NCBI RefSeq assembly: GCF_028765165.1
Contig: NZ_JARADB010000006.1
Coordinates: 62,001-126,000, forward strand
DNA from: Paenibacillus sp. MAHUQ-63
GTDB lineage: Bacteria > Bacillota > Bacilli > Paenibacillales > NBRC-103111
Reading direction: 5' to 3'
Length of the DNA stretch: 64,000 bases
Under the pieces are notes generated by a model. It saw nothing but the letters and a program-made list of their open reading frames with translations, was not told the DNA's origin and did not search any database. Each line of letters begins with the position of its first letter. Positions within the stretch are counted from its first letter, which is position 1. Position numbers and translations under genes: made by a program. Of the stretch, positions 24,219 to 31,602 are shown one piece after another.

Positions 24219-25772
24219 ATGTTTTTACTTAACAGAACGAGCTTGTACGTTTTTTTTGGATGCAGATGGGTGCTGCTATTAATGGGACTGTTAATTTATA
24301 CGAAATCAGGGAGTGTGACGCCAGGTCTGCTGCTATCCGCGGTTCTTGTCCAAACGCTATACAGCCTATTGTTCTTGAACAGGAGCCGGCCGATCACGGC
24401 CGCCGCAGCTTCCGCAGGAGATATGGTCTTCGGCTCGTATTTGCTCTGGTTGACGGGCGGGCTGTCATCGCCTTTCATGATTTATTGCTTTACGGGACTT
24501 CTGATGGTGAAACGGTTCTCCTCATGGCGTACGTTTTACGGGATTTCTCTCAGTTACGCGCTTCTGCTTCCGGTTATTTTTGCTTTGGCCGGGGAGGGGC
24601 CGGCGTATAAGTATATGCTGAATCATTTTGATTACAGCTTTTTCGTATTAGCCTTCTTCTGTGCTCTCAGCCTTGTGCAATATCTGTTTAACGATCTGCG
24701 CAAACAGATGCGCAAGCTGGTGCTCATTTATTCGTCGCGTTTGGCGGACAGGCAGCCGCATATGCAGGGAACGATTCCTTACATGGAAGGGTTGCTGAAA
24801 CAGATCCTGGATGATCGCGAAGTGATTCTGTGCGTGGCAAACGAAGGCCGCTACGAGAACAAAGTGCAGAGTTGGAAGCATACGTATTTCACCAATTATT
24901 TGATGCAGAACAGGCCGCAAAGACAGAAGCTGTACACCAAGCTGCCGTCTCCGACAGGGGAAGCGGCGTCCTTCTATATCCTGACTTTGCTCGATCGCAC
25001 GAGAGAGTCTTATGGGTGGCTGATGGTGAAGAGCGAGAAGAATGAGCTGTCCGTGCTGCACAAAATCTACATCCAATTCCTGCTGATGAAGCTGGAAGCC
25101 ATTCATTTCAACGACCAGCAGCTGCTGGACGCGGAGGAAACGGCGATCGCCATCGAGCGGAATACCATTGCCCAGAATATTCATGACGGCATCACACAGG
25201 AGCTCTTCTTCATATCGATTCAGCTGTTTCAGCTGAAGAACGCGATCCCTGCACATGCGCGCAACGAAGTGCTTCCCTATGTGGCGGACATTGAGAAGAA
25301 GGTGAAAGAGAGCCATCGGGATATCCGGCAATTCATCACCGAGCTCAAGAACGAGAAGCGCAAATTCAATCTGCATCACGCCATCGACAAGCTGCTGCAG
25401 CGAATTACGGAGCACACGGACGTGAAGCCGGTTTTCGAGAATGTCGGTTGGGTGGCACAGGAGCAGCTCGATATTGAAGAGGCGATCTACCATTTGGTGG
25501 AGGAAGCCGCGAACAATGTCATGAAGCATGCCTGCGCGAAGCAGCTGTACGTGAAAATTGAGGTTACCAGCGTGCAGTGGACGATTACGGTCAAGGATGA
25601 CGGGATCGGGATGCGGAATGCCGAAGTTCATGGGCAAGGACGCTTCGGGCTTGGCGGTATGGAAAGCCGCATTCGAGCCTTGAACGGGGCGATTTCCTTC
25701 CAATCCGAAGTAGGCGCTGGGACGACGGTGAAGGCTTATATTCCGCGAGAGAGGAGTATCGCTTATGTATAA
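24219..25772 (+). CDS. Sensor histidine kinase, HisKA_3 (DegS/NarX-like) type
   Basis: A 517-residue membrane kinase. Five or six helices fill residues 1-170, a GAF-like region lies at about 185-290, and the HisKA_3 box ERNTIAQNIHDGITQEL carries phospho-His 322. The ATPase domain shows EEAANNVMKHA, DDGIGM and GRFGLGGMESRIRALNG. Such kinases pair with LuxR-type regulators like the one encoded divergently. Its last 8 bases overlap the receiver gene downstream, so translation is coupled. AGGAGC precedes the ATG. The signal is unknown; the long membrane sensor suggests a membrane or lipid-proximal cue. Confidence 0.92.
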   Translation: MFLLNRTSLYVFFGCRWVLLLMGLLIYTKSGSVTPGLLLSAVLVQTLYSLLFLNRSRPITAAAASAGDMVFGSYLLWLTGGLSSPFMIYCFTGLLMVKRFSSWRTFYGISLSYALLLPVIFALAGEGPAYKYMLNHFDYSFFVLAFFCALSLVQYLFNDLRKQMRKLVLIYSSRLADRQPHMQGTIPYMEGLLKQILDDREVILCVANEGRYENKVQSWKHTYFTNYLMQNRPQRQKLYTKLPSPTGEAASFYILTLLDRTRESYGWLMVKSEKNELSVLHKIYIQFLLMKLEAIHFNDQQLLDAEETAIAIERNTIAQNIHDGITQELFFISIQLFQLKNAIPAHARNEVLPYVADIEKKVKESHRDIRQFITELKNEKRKFNLHHAIDKLLQRITEHTDVKPVFENVGWVAQEQLDIEEAIYHLVEEAANNVMKHACAKQLYVKIEVTSVQWTITVKDDGIGMRNAEVHGQGRFGLGGMESRIRALNGAISFQSEVGAGTTVKAYIPRERSIAYV

Positions 25773-26193
25773 AGTAGTCATAGCAGACGACCGTTCGATT
25801 GTTCGGGCGGGATTACATATATTGCTGGACAGCTGCGGGGCTTATGCGGTTATGGGCGAAGCGGCTAGCGGTACCGAAGCAATTGAGCAGACGCTGGCGC
25901 TAGCGCCGGATCTGTTGCTGACCGATTTGAAAATGCCCGGCACCTCGATCATTGAGGGAGCCAAGACGCTCAAGGATACTTACCCTCATATGAAAATTAT
26001 TATATTAACTGCATTCGATGAGAGCGAGGATATTTACCGCGCTTTTAAGGCCGGAGTGGACGGCTATTTAATGAAAGACACGAGTCCGGAGGTTATTCTC
26101 GCCGCCATCGACGACGTGATGAAGGGCGCCTCCTGCTTTCAGCCCAAAGATTCCGGAGAGCATTCTGATTTCAAAAGGAGTTCGTTCCAATGA
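25765..26193 (+). CDS. Stand-alone NarL-type receiver without HTH
   Basis: A 142-residue protein with a complete receiver domain: acidic pair ADDR, phospho-acceptor Asp 54 in LLLTDLKMPG, Thr in IIILTAF and Lys 104 in YLMKDTS. It matches the receiver half of LuxR-type regulators, but after residue 122 there are only about 20 polar residues instead of the 65-residue DNA-binding domain. The stop is followed in overlap (ATGA) by the next gene, so this is not an obvious frameshifted full regulator: the downstream frame encodes a membrane protein. It overlaps the kinase by 8 bases. It likely signals by protein contact, perhaps to the HD-GYP-like neighbour. Confidence 0.85.
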   Translation: MYKVVIADDRSIVRAGLHILLDSCGAYAVMGEAASGTEAIEQTLALAPDLLLTDLKMPGTSIIEGAKTLKDTYPHMKIIILTAFDESEDIYRAFKAGVDGYLMKDTSPEVILAAIDDVMKGASCFQPKDSGEHSDFKRSSFQ

Positions 26194-27311
26194 ACTTACA
26201 ACGCATCGCAAGCTTGCCCATTCACCAATTGCTTATCCTGATTATCGGCAGTATGGCTTCGATCTGTGCGTTGAGCGGAATCGGCTATTGGCTGGTTGTC
26301 CACAATTCGGAGTCGTACCTCTATATGGCGACTTCCTTAACGGTTTCTTTGTTTGCATGGGGAATCTACGGCATTCAAAGCGCGATCCCTCCAGATAATG
26401 CATATACGAAGCTGCTGTCTCCCGTCATTATTTTTGTGGTTGTGGTCGTTACTACATTGTACAATCCGCTTTCGTTGCAGCATATGTGGATTGCGCTAGC
26501 CTTTTACCCGATTTTGCTTAGTTTGCTGGTAAATTTCAAAATGTATGTATATGGCTGCGCGATATTTCTGCTATACTTCGTCTTTTATTATGCATTCGGG
26601 CCATCGAATGTCGCCATGGGGGACGAATCCCCCGTGATTGTAGCGACGACCAAAGCCGTCTATACATTGGGAAGTATTATTTTGGGCGGAGTCATCCTCG
26701 CAGCACTCGACCAGCATCGAAAGCGCGTTGAGGCGCAAGCCTTCCAGCGGCAGAAACAGCAGGTCATTAACCTTCTGCAATGTTTCATCCCCGTCGGAGA
26801 ACGGAAAACCCAGACTTCACGCAAAGAGATCGGTGAAATGAGCGCTCTGCTCAAGTCGCTGGTTCAAGCTTACGATAGCGGAATGACCGTGCAGAATTGG
26901 GAAATTGATCTGTTGTCGCTGCTGCATTTTATCAGCCGGGTGAAGCTGCCCGATTATATGTTCGAGAAGGAAGGGAAGCTCTCCGAATTCGAGTTCGAGG
27001 TGGTGCAGGAGCACTGCTATATGGCGAAGGAGCTGTGTGAGGGCATCCCTGACTTTGCCGAGGTGGAGAACGCTTTCTTGTACCATCATGAGAAAGTGGA
27101 CGGCACCGGCTACCCTTATCGGTTGGCGGGTGATCAGATTCCGCTGCTATCGCAGATGCTCGGACTGGTCGAAGTTTTCTTGGCGTTGACGACGCCGCGT
27201 TCCTATCGACCGGCTATGTCGCAGCGCGAAGCCTATGCCGAAATTCAGAAGTTGGCGGGACAATCCTTCCGCACCGACTTGGTCGAGGCATTCGGGAAAG
27301 TAATCGATTGA
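26190..27311 (+). CDS. Membrane protein with degenerate HD-GYP domain
   Basis: A 373-residue protein. Six or so helices span residues 10-185; a cytoplasmic domain follows with HD-GYP landmarks: LLHFISRVKLPD, where the metal-binding HD pair reads HF; QEHCYMA, where the usual Hp..G is changed; an intact HHEKVDGTGYP near residue 300; and LVEVFLALTTPRSYRP, where the last metal ligand Asp is Glu. Active HD-GYP enzymes hydrolyse cyclic di-GMP; loss of the HD aspartate suggests weak or no catalysis and a binding or scaffold role. Its start overlaps the receiver stop by four bases, so both should be made together. Confidence 0.8.
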   Translation: MNLQRIASLPIHQLLILIIGSMASICALSGIGYWLVVHNSESYLYMATSLTVSLFAWGIYGIQSAIPPDNAYTKLLSPVIIFVVVVVTTLYNPLSLQHMWIALAFYPILLSLLVNFKMYVYGCAIFLLYFVFYYAFGPSNVAMGDESPVIVATTKAVYTLGSIILGGVILAALDQHRKRVEAQAFQRQKQQVINLLQCFIPVGERKTQTSRKEIGEMSALLKSLVQAYDSGMTVQNWEIDLLSLLHFISRVKLPDYMFEKEGKLSEFEFEVVQEHCYMAKELCEGIPDFAEVENAFLYHHEKVDGTGYPYRLAGDQIPLLSQMLGLVEVFLALTTPRSYRPAMSQREAYAEIQKLAGQSFRTDLVEAFGKVID

Positions 27312-27434
27312 CCTGCCCGGCAAGCTCCATCCAATATTACCCTGCTCATGATACGCCTACTCCGGCCTGCTCTGTGGCATATTAGTAACAGCTTATGGAT
27401 CAAACCACAGAAGGCAAGGAGTGAATCTGTAACC

Positions 27435-28211
27435 GTGAACTACATCCGTATCCTTACAGTCGTGCTGGTGATGCTGTTCGGACAGGCTGCGCTCGTCCAT
27501 GCAACCGCTGATGGAACGTATCATTTCGGTTTCAAAAAGAGCACCAACGGAGGACGCCCGTCCATTGATGAGGAAGGTTTCAAAAGCCTGCTGAAACAGC
27601 ATGGGGCCATCTTCACGGGCGATATGTCGGTCAAAGAGTTGTATCTAACGTTCGACAACGGGTATGAGCAGGGATACACCGGCAAGATTCTAGATGTGCT
27701 GAAGGAAAAGCAAGTGCCGGCCATCTTCTTCGTAACCGGTCATTACATCAAAACCGAGCCCGAGCTGCTGAAGCGCATGGCGTCCGAAGGGCACTTGATC
27801 GGCAACCATTCTTGGAGCCATCCGGATATGAGTCAAATTTCAGCGGAGCGCATCCAGAAAGAGCTGAATCAGGTCAAAGAAGAAGTGGCGACCGTTACCG
27901 GGCAGAAAGAGATGCGCTATCTGCGTACGCCGCGGGGCATCTTCAACGGCAGGTCGTTAGCCGTAAGCGAGCAGCTGGGCTATACGAACGTATTCTGGTC
28001 CGTCGCGTACCGCGATTGGGAGCCGAAGCAGCAGAAGGGCTGGCAGTATGCGTATAAAAACGTGATGGCGCAGCTGCATCCCGGCGCTGTGATTCTGCTG
28101 CACTCCGTGTCGAAGGACAACACGGAGGCGCTTGGCAAAATCATTGACGATGCCCGCAGTCAGGGGTATCAGTTTAAAAGTCTCGACGATATGAAAGCTC
28201 GGACACCTTAA
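27435..28211 (+). CDS. pdaA: PdaA-like polysaccharide/muramic-acid deacetylase
   Basis: A 258-residue exported NodB-domain enzyme. A signal peptide covers about residues 1-24. The metal/catalytic motifs are TFDNGYEQGYTG (with Asn at the position typical of PdaA), HSWSHPD (H-x3-H), and the later RTPRGIFN and LLHSVSKDN segments. PdaA removes the acetyl group from N-acetylmuramic acid on the way to muramic delta-lactam in spore cortex, which fits a spore former. Start choice: AAGGAG followed by GTG at 27435; the ATG at 27348 has no ribosome site and would bury the signal peptide. Length agrees with B. subtilis PdaA. Confidence 0.9.
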   Translation: MNYIRILTVVLVMLFGQAALVHATADGTYHFGFKKSTNGGRPSIDEEGFKSLLKQHGAIFTGDMSVKELYLTFDNGYEQGYTGKILDVLKEKQVPAIFFVTGHYIKTEPELLKRMASEGHLIGNHSWSHPDMSQISAERIQKELNQVKEEVATVTGQKEMRYLRTPRGIFNGRSLAVSEQLGYTNVFWSVAYRDWEPKQQKGWQYAYKNVMAQLHPGAVILLHSVSKDNTEALGKIIDDARSQGYQFKSLDDMKARTP

Positions 28212-28225
28212 TAAGATCTCAAGAA

Positions 28226-28267
28226 AGAAGCCCTTAGCCTTCCAATTCGGAAGAGCCAAGGGCTTCT
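28226..28267. terminator. Bidirectional terminator between pdaA and the foldase gene
   Basis: AGAAGCCCTT and AAGGGCTTCT pair, with an inner TTCCAATTCGGAA hairpin; T-rich sequence follows on the plus strand. Confidence 0.8.
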
Positions 28268-28273
28268 CTATTT

Positions 28274-29191
28274 TTAGGCTTTGCTCAAATAATTCTCAAC
28301 CGTCGATTGCGACTTTTTCTCTTGCAGCCATGTCGTGGAGAGCGATGCCAGCTTCTGCGTTGTGATCGCAGATTTGATTTCTTCCTTCTTCTCGTCCAGC
28401 GTCGGCGTGGCGGCCGCTTTGCGGTCCGTTACTTTAATGATGTCGTAGCCCGAGCTAGTCTGAACGGCGCCGCTCGTTTCACCTGCTTTCAAAGCGAAAG
28501 CCGCGGTATCGAACGCTTCATCCATGGTGCCGCTGGCGATATAGCCGAGAGAACCGCCGTTATCTTTGGTCGCCGTATCCGTAGACTTGGATTTGGCGAG
28601 CGCAGCGAAGTCCGAACCGTTCTTCAGCTCTGCCAGAATCGCATCCGCTTCCTCTTTGGTTGCAACGGTAATGTGAGACGCCTGAATTTGCTCCGGTGTT
28701 TTCAGCGTTTCGAGATTTTCATCATAATATTTCTTAATCTCATCATCGGTGATCGTTACTTGCGGTGTTAAAATCTTCTTCAAAAGCACCTGCGACTTCA
28801 TGCTCTTCTTCAAATCGTCGATCGTCATGCCGTATGACGTGAGAGCTTGCTGAAACTCAGCTTCGGAACCGTAGGAGCCTTGAACGGAGGCGATCTCCTT
28901 CTCGATGTCCTCATCCGTCACTTGGATGCCGGCCTTCTGGCCTTCTTGGTTAATCAGCTCCTCGGAGATTAACGAATCGAGCGTTTGCTCGCCGCCGCTG
29001 GTCAACATGGCTTGATACAGCTGGTCAGACGAGATGCTGACGCCATTCACTTTGGCGACAGGGTCGGTGGCAGCTGCTTGACCGTTGTGTTTGACAGGCG
29101 GATAAATAGCGATATAAGTAATAAGACCGAGCAGCAGGACAGCGGAGACCCATTGCCAGGTGCGATTCGATTTTTTTTGATGTGCGGTCAT
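28274..29191 (-). CDS. PrsA/SurA-like foldase with parvulin domain
   Basis: A 305-residue exported peptidyl-prolyl isomerase. One TM/signal anchor lies at about residues 13-30, then a SurA_N-like helical domain (45-160), then a parvulin domain (about 170-265) with ASHITVATKEEADAILAEL, GGSLGYIASGTM and GYDIIKVTDRK. Unlike B. subtilis PrsA it has no lipobox Cys after the hydrophobic segment, so it seems anchored by the helix rather than by lipid. Such proteins help exported proteins fold at the membrane-wall interface. AGGGAGC stands before the ATG. It is convergent with pdaA. Confidence 0.87.
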   Translation of the reverse strand: MTAHQKKSNRTWQWVSAVLLLGLITYIAIYPPVKHNGQAAATDPVAKVNGVSISSDQLYQAMLTSGGEQTLDSLISEELINQEGQKAGIQVTDEDIEKEIASVQGSYGSEAEFQQALTSYGMTIDDLKKSMKSQVLLKKILTPQVTITDDEIKKYYDENLETLKTPEQIQASHITVATKEEADAILAELKNGSDFAALAKSKSTDTATKDNGGSLGYIASGTMDEAFDTAAFALKAGETSGAVQTSSGYDIIKVTDRKAAATPTLDEKKEEIKSAITTQKLASLSTTWLQEKKSQSTVENYLSKA

Positions 29192-29373
29192 GTTGTTTGC
29201 TCCCTTCGTTGTAAGCCCCTTCGGACATGAGGCTATTATCGCAGGGAAAGCTGAAGCTTACATGAAGTCTAACTGAATGTTTGATGAATACGCAGGCGGG
29301 TTGTGGAAGAACGGGAAAGTCCAGACAACGGAGCACGCAGTTGCGGCCATTTAAATTGTGTGCAATATAGTTG

Positions 29374-29402
29374 TTGACAAAGTAATTGGATCTTGGTATG
29401 AT
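29374..29402 (+). promoter_or_regulatory. Sigma-A promoter of the trxB-trxA-tpx operon
   Basis: Perfect TTGACA at 29374-29379 and TATGAT at 29397-29402 (5 of 6) with a 17-base spacer, about 85 bases before trxB. Confidence 0.75.
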
Positions 29403-29487
29403 CTTCTCATAAGATTTGCTTCAAATTTATTTGCGAACAAGTTAATTACTCCGTGATATGGATGAAAACAGACGAGGAGGCCTTCCT

Positions 29488-30417
29488 ATGCATTATAAAG
29501 CAATTATTATCGGTACTGGTCCCGCCGGTCTAACGGCAGCAATCTATCTGGCAAGAGCCAATGTCGCTCCGCTTGTTATTGAAGGAATTCAACCCGGCGG
29601 CCAATTGACGACAACAACCGAGGTTGATAACTTCCCGGGGTTCCCGGACGGGATTATGGGTCCTGAACTGATGGATAACATGCGCAAGCAGGCGCTGCGC
29701 TTCGGAGCTACGATTCAGTCAGGACGGGTGGCGGAAGTGGACATGTCCAAGCGGCCGTTCACGCTGTTCTTGGAGGATGGCGCTCAATTGACAGCTGACT
29801 CGCTGATTATTTCGACAGGCGCATCGGCCAAGAAGCTGGGTATCCCCGGCGAGACCGAGAATATCGGCAGAGGTGTGAGCACCTGTGCAACCTGCGACGG
29901 CTTCTTCTTCCGCAACAAGAAAATCATCGTGATTGGCGGCGGAGATACCGCGATGGAGGAGGCGCAATTCCTGACCCGGTTTGCATCCGAGGTTCGCGTC
30001 GTGCATCGCCGCAATGAACTGAAGGCTTCGAAGATCATGCAGGATCACGCGCGTGGCAACGAGAAGGTCGCCTGGAGCCTGAACCGGACACCGCTCGAAG
30101 TAACGGCGGGTCCGATGGGTGTCAGCGGACTGAAAGTGCGCAACAACGATACGGGCGAAGAGGAGCTGCTGGAAGCCGACGGAATTTTCCTGGCGATCGG
30201 CCACACGCCGAATACAGGCTTCTTGGGCGGGCAGCTGCCAACCGATGAGCTCGGTTACCTGCAAGTCATTCCAGGCACATCCCAAACCGCTATCCCTGGC
30301 GTGTTCGCCTGCGGCGACGTGCAGGACCGCATTTACCGCCAAGCCATTACGTCGGCAGGCAGCGGTTGTATGGCCGCGTTGGATGCGGAACGGTTCTTGT
30401 CCGAGCAGCACGCTTAA
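29488..30417 (+). CDS. trxB: Thioredoxin reductase
   Basis: A 309-residue FAD/NADPH enzyme that keeps thioredoxin reduced. FAD-binding GTGPAGLTAAIYLARA is at the N-terminus, the redox pair lies in CATCDGFFF near residue 135, the NADPH site is GGGDTAMEEAQF, and the C-terminal FAD motif is PGVFACGDVQD. Start choice: GAGGAGG at 29474-29480 is 7 bases before the ATG at 29488; the frame also opens at 29458 but without a ribosome site. It is the first gene of a compact operon with thioredoxin and a thiol peroxidase, a full electron route from NADPH to peroxide. Confidence 0.96.
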   Translation: MHYKAIIIGTGPAGLTAAIYLARANVAPLVIEGIQPGGQLTTTTEVDNFPGFPDGIMGPELMDNMRKQALRFGATIQSGRVAEVDMSKRPFTLFLEDGAQLTADSLIISTGASAKKLGIPGETENIGRGVSTCATCDGFFFRNKKIIVIGGGDTAMEEAQFLTRFASEVRVVHRRNELKASKIMQDHARGNEKVAWSLNRTPLEVTAGPMGVSGLKVRNNDTGEEELLEADGIFLAIGHTPNTGFLGGQLPTDELGYLQVIPGTSQTAIPGVFACGDVQDRIYRQAITSAGSGCMAALDAERFLSEQHA

Positions 30418-30473
30418 TATTTTCACATAACTGAATCTCAATTATTCAACCATTCATAAGGGAGGCAAATGCC

Positions 30474-30785
30474 ATGTCAGTTCAACAGATAACAGATGCT
30501 ACTTTCCAAAATGAGACCGCAGCGGGTACTGTGCTCGTCGATTTCTGGGCGCCTTGGTGCGGACCCTGTAAAATGATCGCTCCGGTACTGGACGAATTGT
30601 CCGCTGAGATCGGCGATAAAGCCAAAATCGTAAAAATCAACGTGGACGACAATCCGGAATCCGCGGCCAAGTATAACGTCATGAGTATCCCTACCTTGTT
30701 AATATTCAAAGACGGGCAAGTCGTGAACCAACTCGTCGGCGTGCAGCCGAAAGATCGATTGAAGGCCGCTATCGAGCAGGCCTGA
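30474..30785 (+). CDS. trxA: Thioredoxin
   Basis: A 103-residue thioredoxin with the active site FWAPWCGPCKMIAP near residue 30 and the conserved cis-Pro in MSIPTLLIFKDG. It shuttles electrons from TrxB to target disulfides, and its gene lies between trxB and the peroxidase that it can reduce. GGGAGGC precedes the ATG, 56 bases after the trxB stop. Whether it is the main thioredoxin of the cell cannot be told from this window. Confidence 0.96.
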   Translation: MSVQQITDATFQNETAAGTVLVDFWAPWCGPCKMIAPVLDELSAEIGDKAKIVKINVDDNPESAAKYNVMSIPTLLIFKDGQVVNQLVGVQPKDRLKAAIEQA

Positions 30786-30836
30786 GAGTCAGCAAACAAC
30801 ACCCATTCACCATATTCCACTTAGGAGGCAGCAAAC

Positions 30837-31361
30837 ATGACACAATTACAAGAACGTACAGGAGTAGCGACATTAGGAGGCAACCCGATTACACTGCTGG
30901 GGCCGGAGATCAAAGTTGGGGATCAGGCACCGGACTTCACGGTAAATAAAGATCTGATGACAGAAGTCCGTCTGTCCGACTATGCGGGGAAAGTGAAGCT
31001 GATTTCCGTCGTCCCTTCCGTCGACACGGCGACTTGTGACGCACAGACGCGCCGATTCAACGTGGAGGCCGATAAATTAGGCGATGATGTCGTCATTTTG
31101 ACCATCTCCGCAGACCTTCCATTCGCCCAGAGCCGTTTCTGCGGGGCAGCCGGCATCGATAAAGTCGTGACTTTATCCGATTACAAAAGCCGCTCCTTCG
31201 GTCAGGCGTACGGAGTGCTGATCAAAGAGATCCAGCTCGATCAGCGTGCAATTTTTATTGTAGATGCGAATGACACGGTGCGCTACGTCGAGTATTTAAC
31301 GGAGATGAGCGCACATCCGAATTACGAGGCGGCTCTTCAAGCTTTGAAGGAGCTCGTATAA
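30837..31361 (+). CDS. tpx: Thiol peroxidase (Tpx-type peroxiredoxin)
   Basis: A 174-residue atypical two-Cys peroxiredoxin. The peroxidatic Cys is in PSVDTATCDAQTRRFN near residue 62, and the resolving Cys in AQSRFCGAAGI near residue 96. The N-terminal GNPITLLGPEIKVGDQAPDF is the family start. It reduces hydroperoxides using thioredoxin, so the operon supplies reductase, carrier and peroxidase in order. TTAGGAGG lies before the ATG. A copy of the dispersed repeat and then a terminator follow. Confidence 0.95.
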   Translation: MTQLQERTGVATLGGNPITLLGPEIKVGDQAPDFTVNKDLMTEVRLSDYAGKVKLISVVPSVDTATCDAQTRRFNVEADKLGDDVVILTISADLPFAQSRFCGAAGIDKVVTLSDYKSRSFGQAYGVLIKEIQLDQRAIFIVDANDTVRYVEYLTEMSAHPNYEAALQALKELV

Positions 31362-31383
31362 AGCCGGTTGAATGCGCGGAATG

Positions 31384-31468
31384 CTAACGGACCACAGATA
31401 CCCTATTCGCCGGTTTCGGAGCCGAAATCACGGGTAACAAGGGGAATAACGGCGCTGACTTCCGTTAG
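31384..31468. repeat. Dispersed palindromic repeat, copy 3 (divergent)
   Basis: Starts CTAACGG and ends CCGTTAG, 85 bases apart. Inside are CCTATTCGCCGG and GGGAATAACGGCGC. It is more diverged than the others but keeps length, ends and layout. Confidence 0.65.
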
Positions 31469-31512
31469 CGGTCGAGAGCGGTCAAGGGCCGCTGGGCATC
31501 CCCAAAAAGAAC

Positions 31513-31547
31513 AAAAGAGCTAAGCTCATAAGCGCTTAGCTCTTTTT
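31513..31547. terminator. Bidirectional terminator between tpx and the helicase gene
   Basis: AAAAGAGCTAAG (31513-31524) pairs perfectly with CTTAGCTCTTTT (31535-31546). Confidence 0.85.
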
Positions 31548-31602
31548 GGTGTTTGCACCGGCAACCATCATGTAACCCACGGGCGGGCAAGCGTGCGCCT
31601 GC

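Noticed and set aside
24648-25781. 377-residue minus-strand ORF opposite the DegS-like kinase
   Set aside because: Antisense to a conserved HisKA_3/ATPase region; shadow composition.
25765-26193. Orphan receiver as a frameshifted full LuxR-type regulator
   Set aside because: No HTH-coding sequence follows in any plus-strand frame; the next frame directly encodes membrane helices with a coupled ATGA start.
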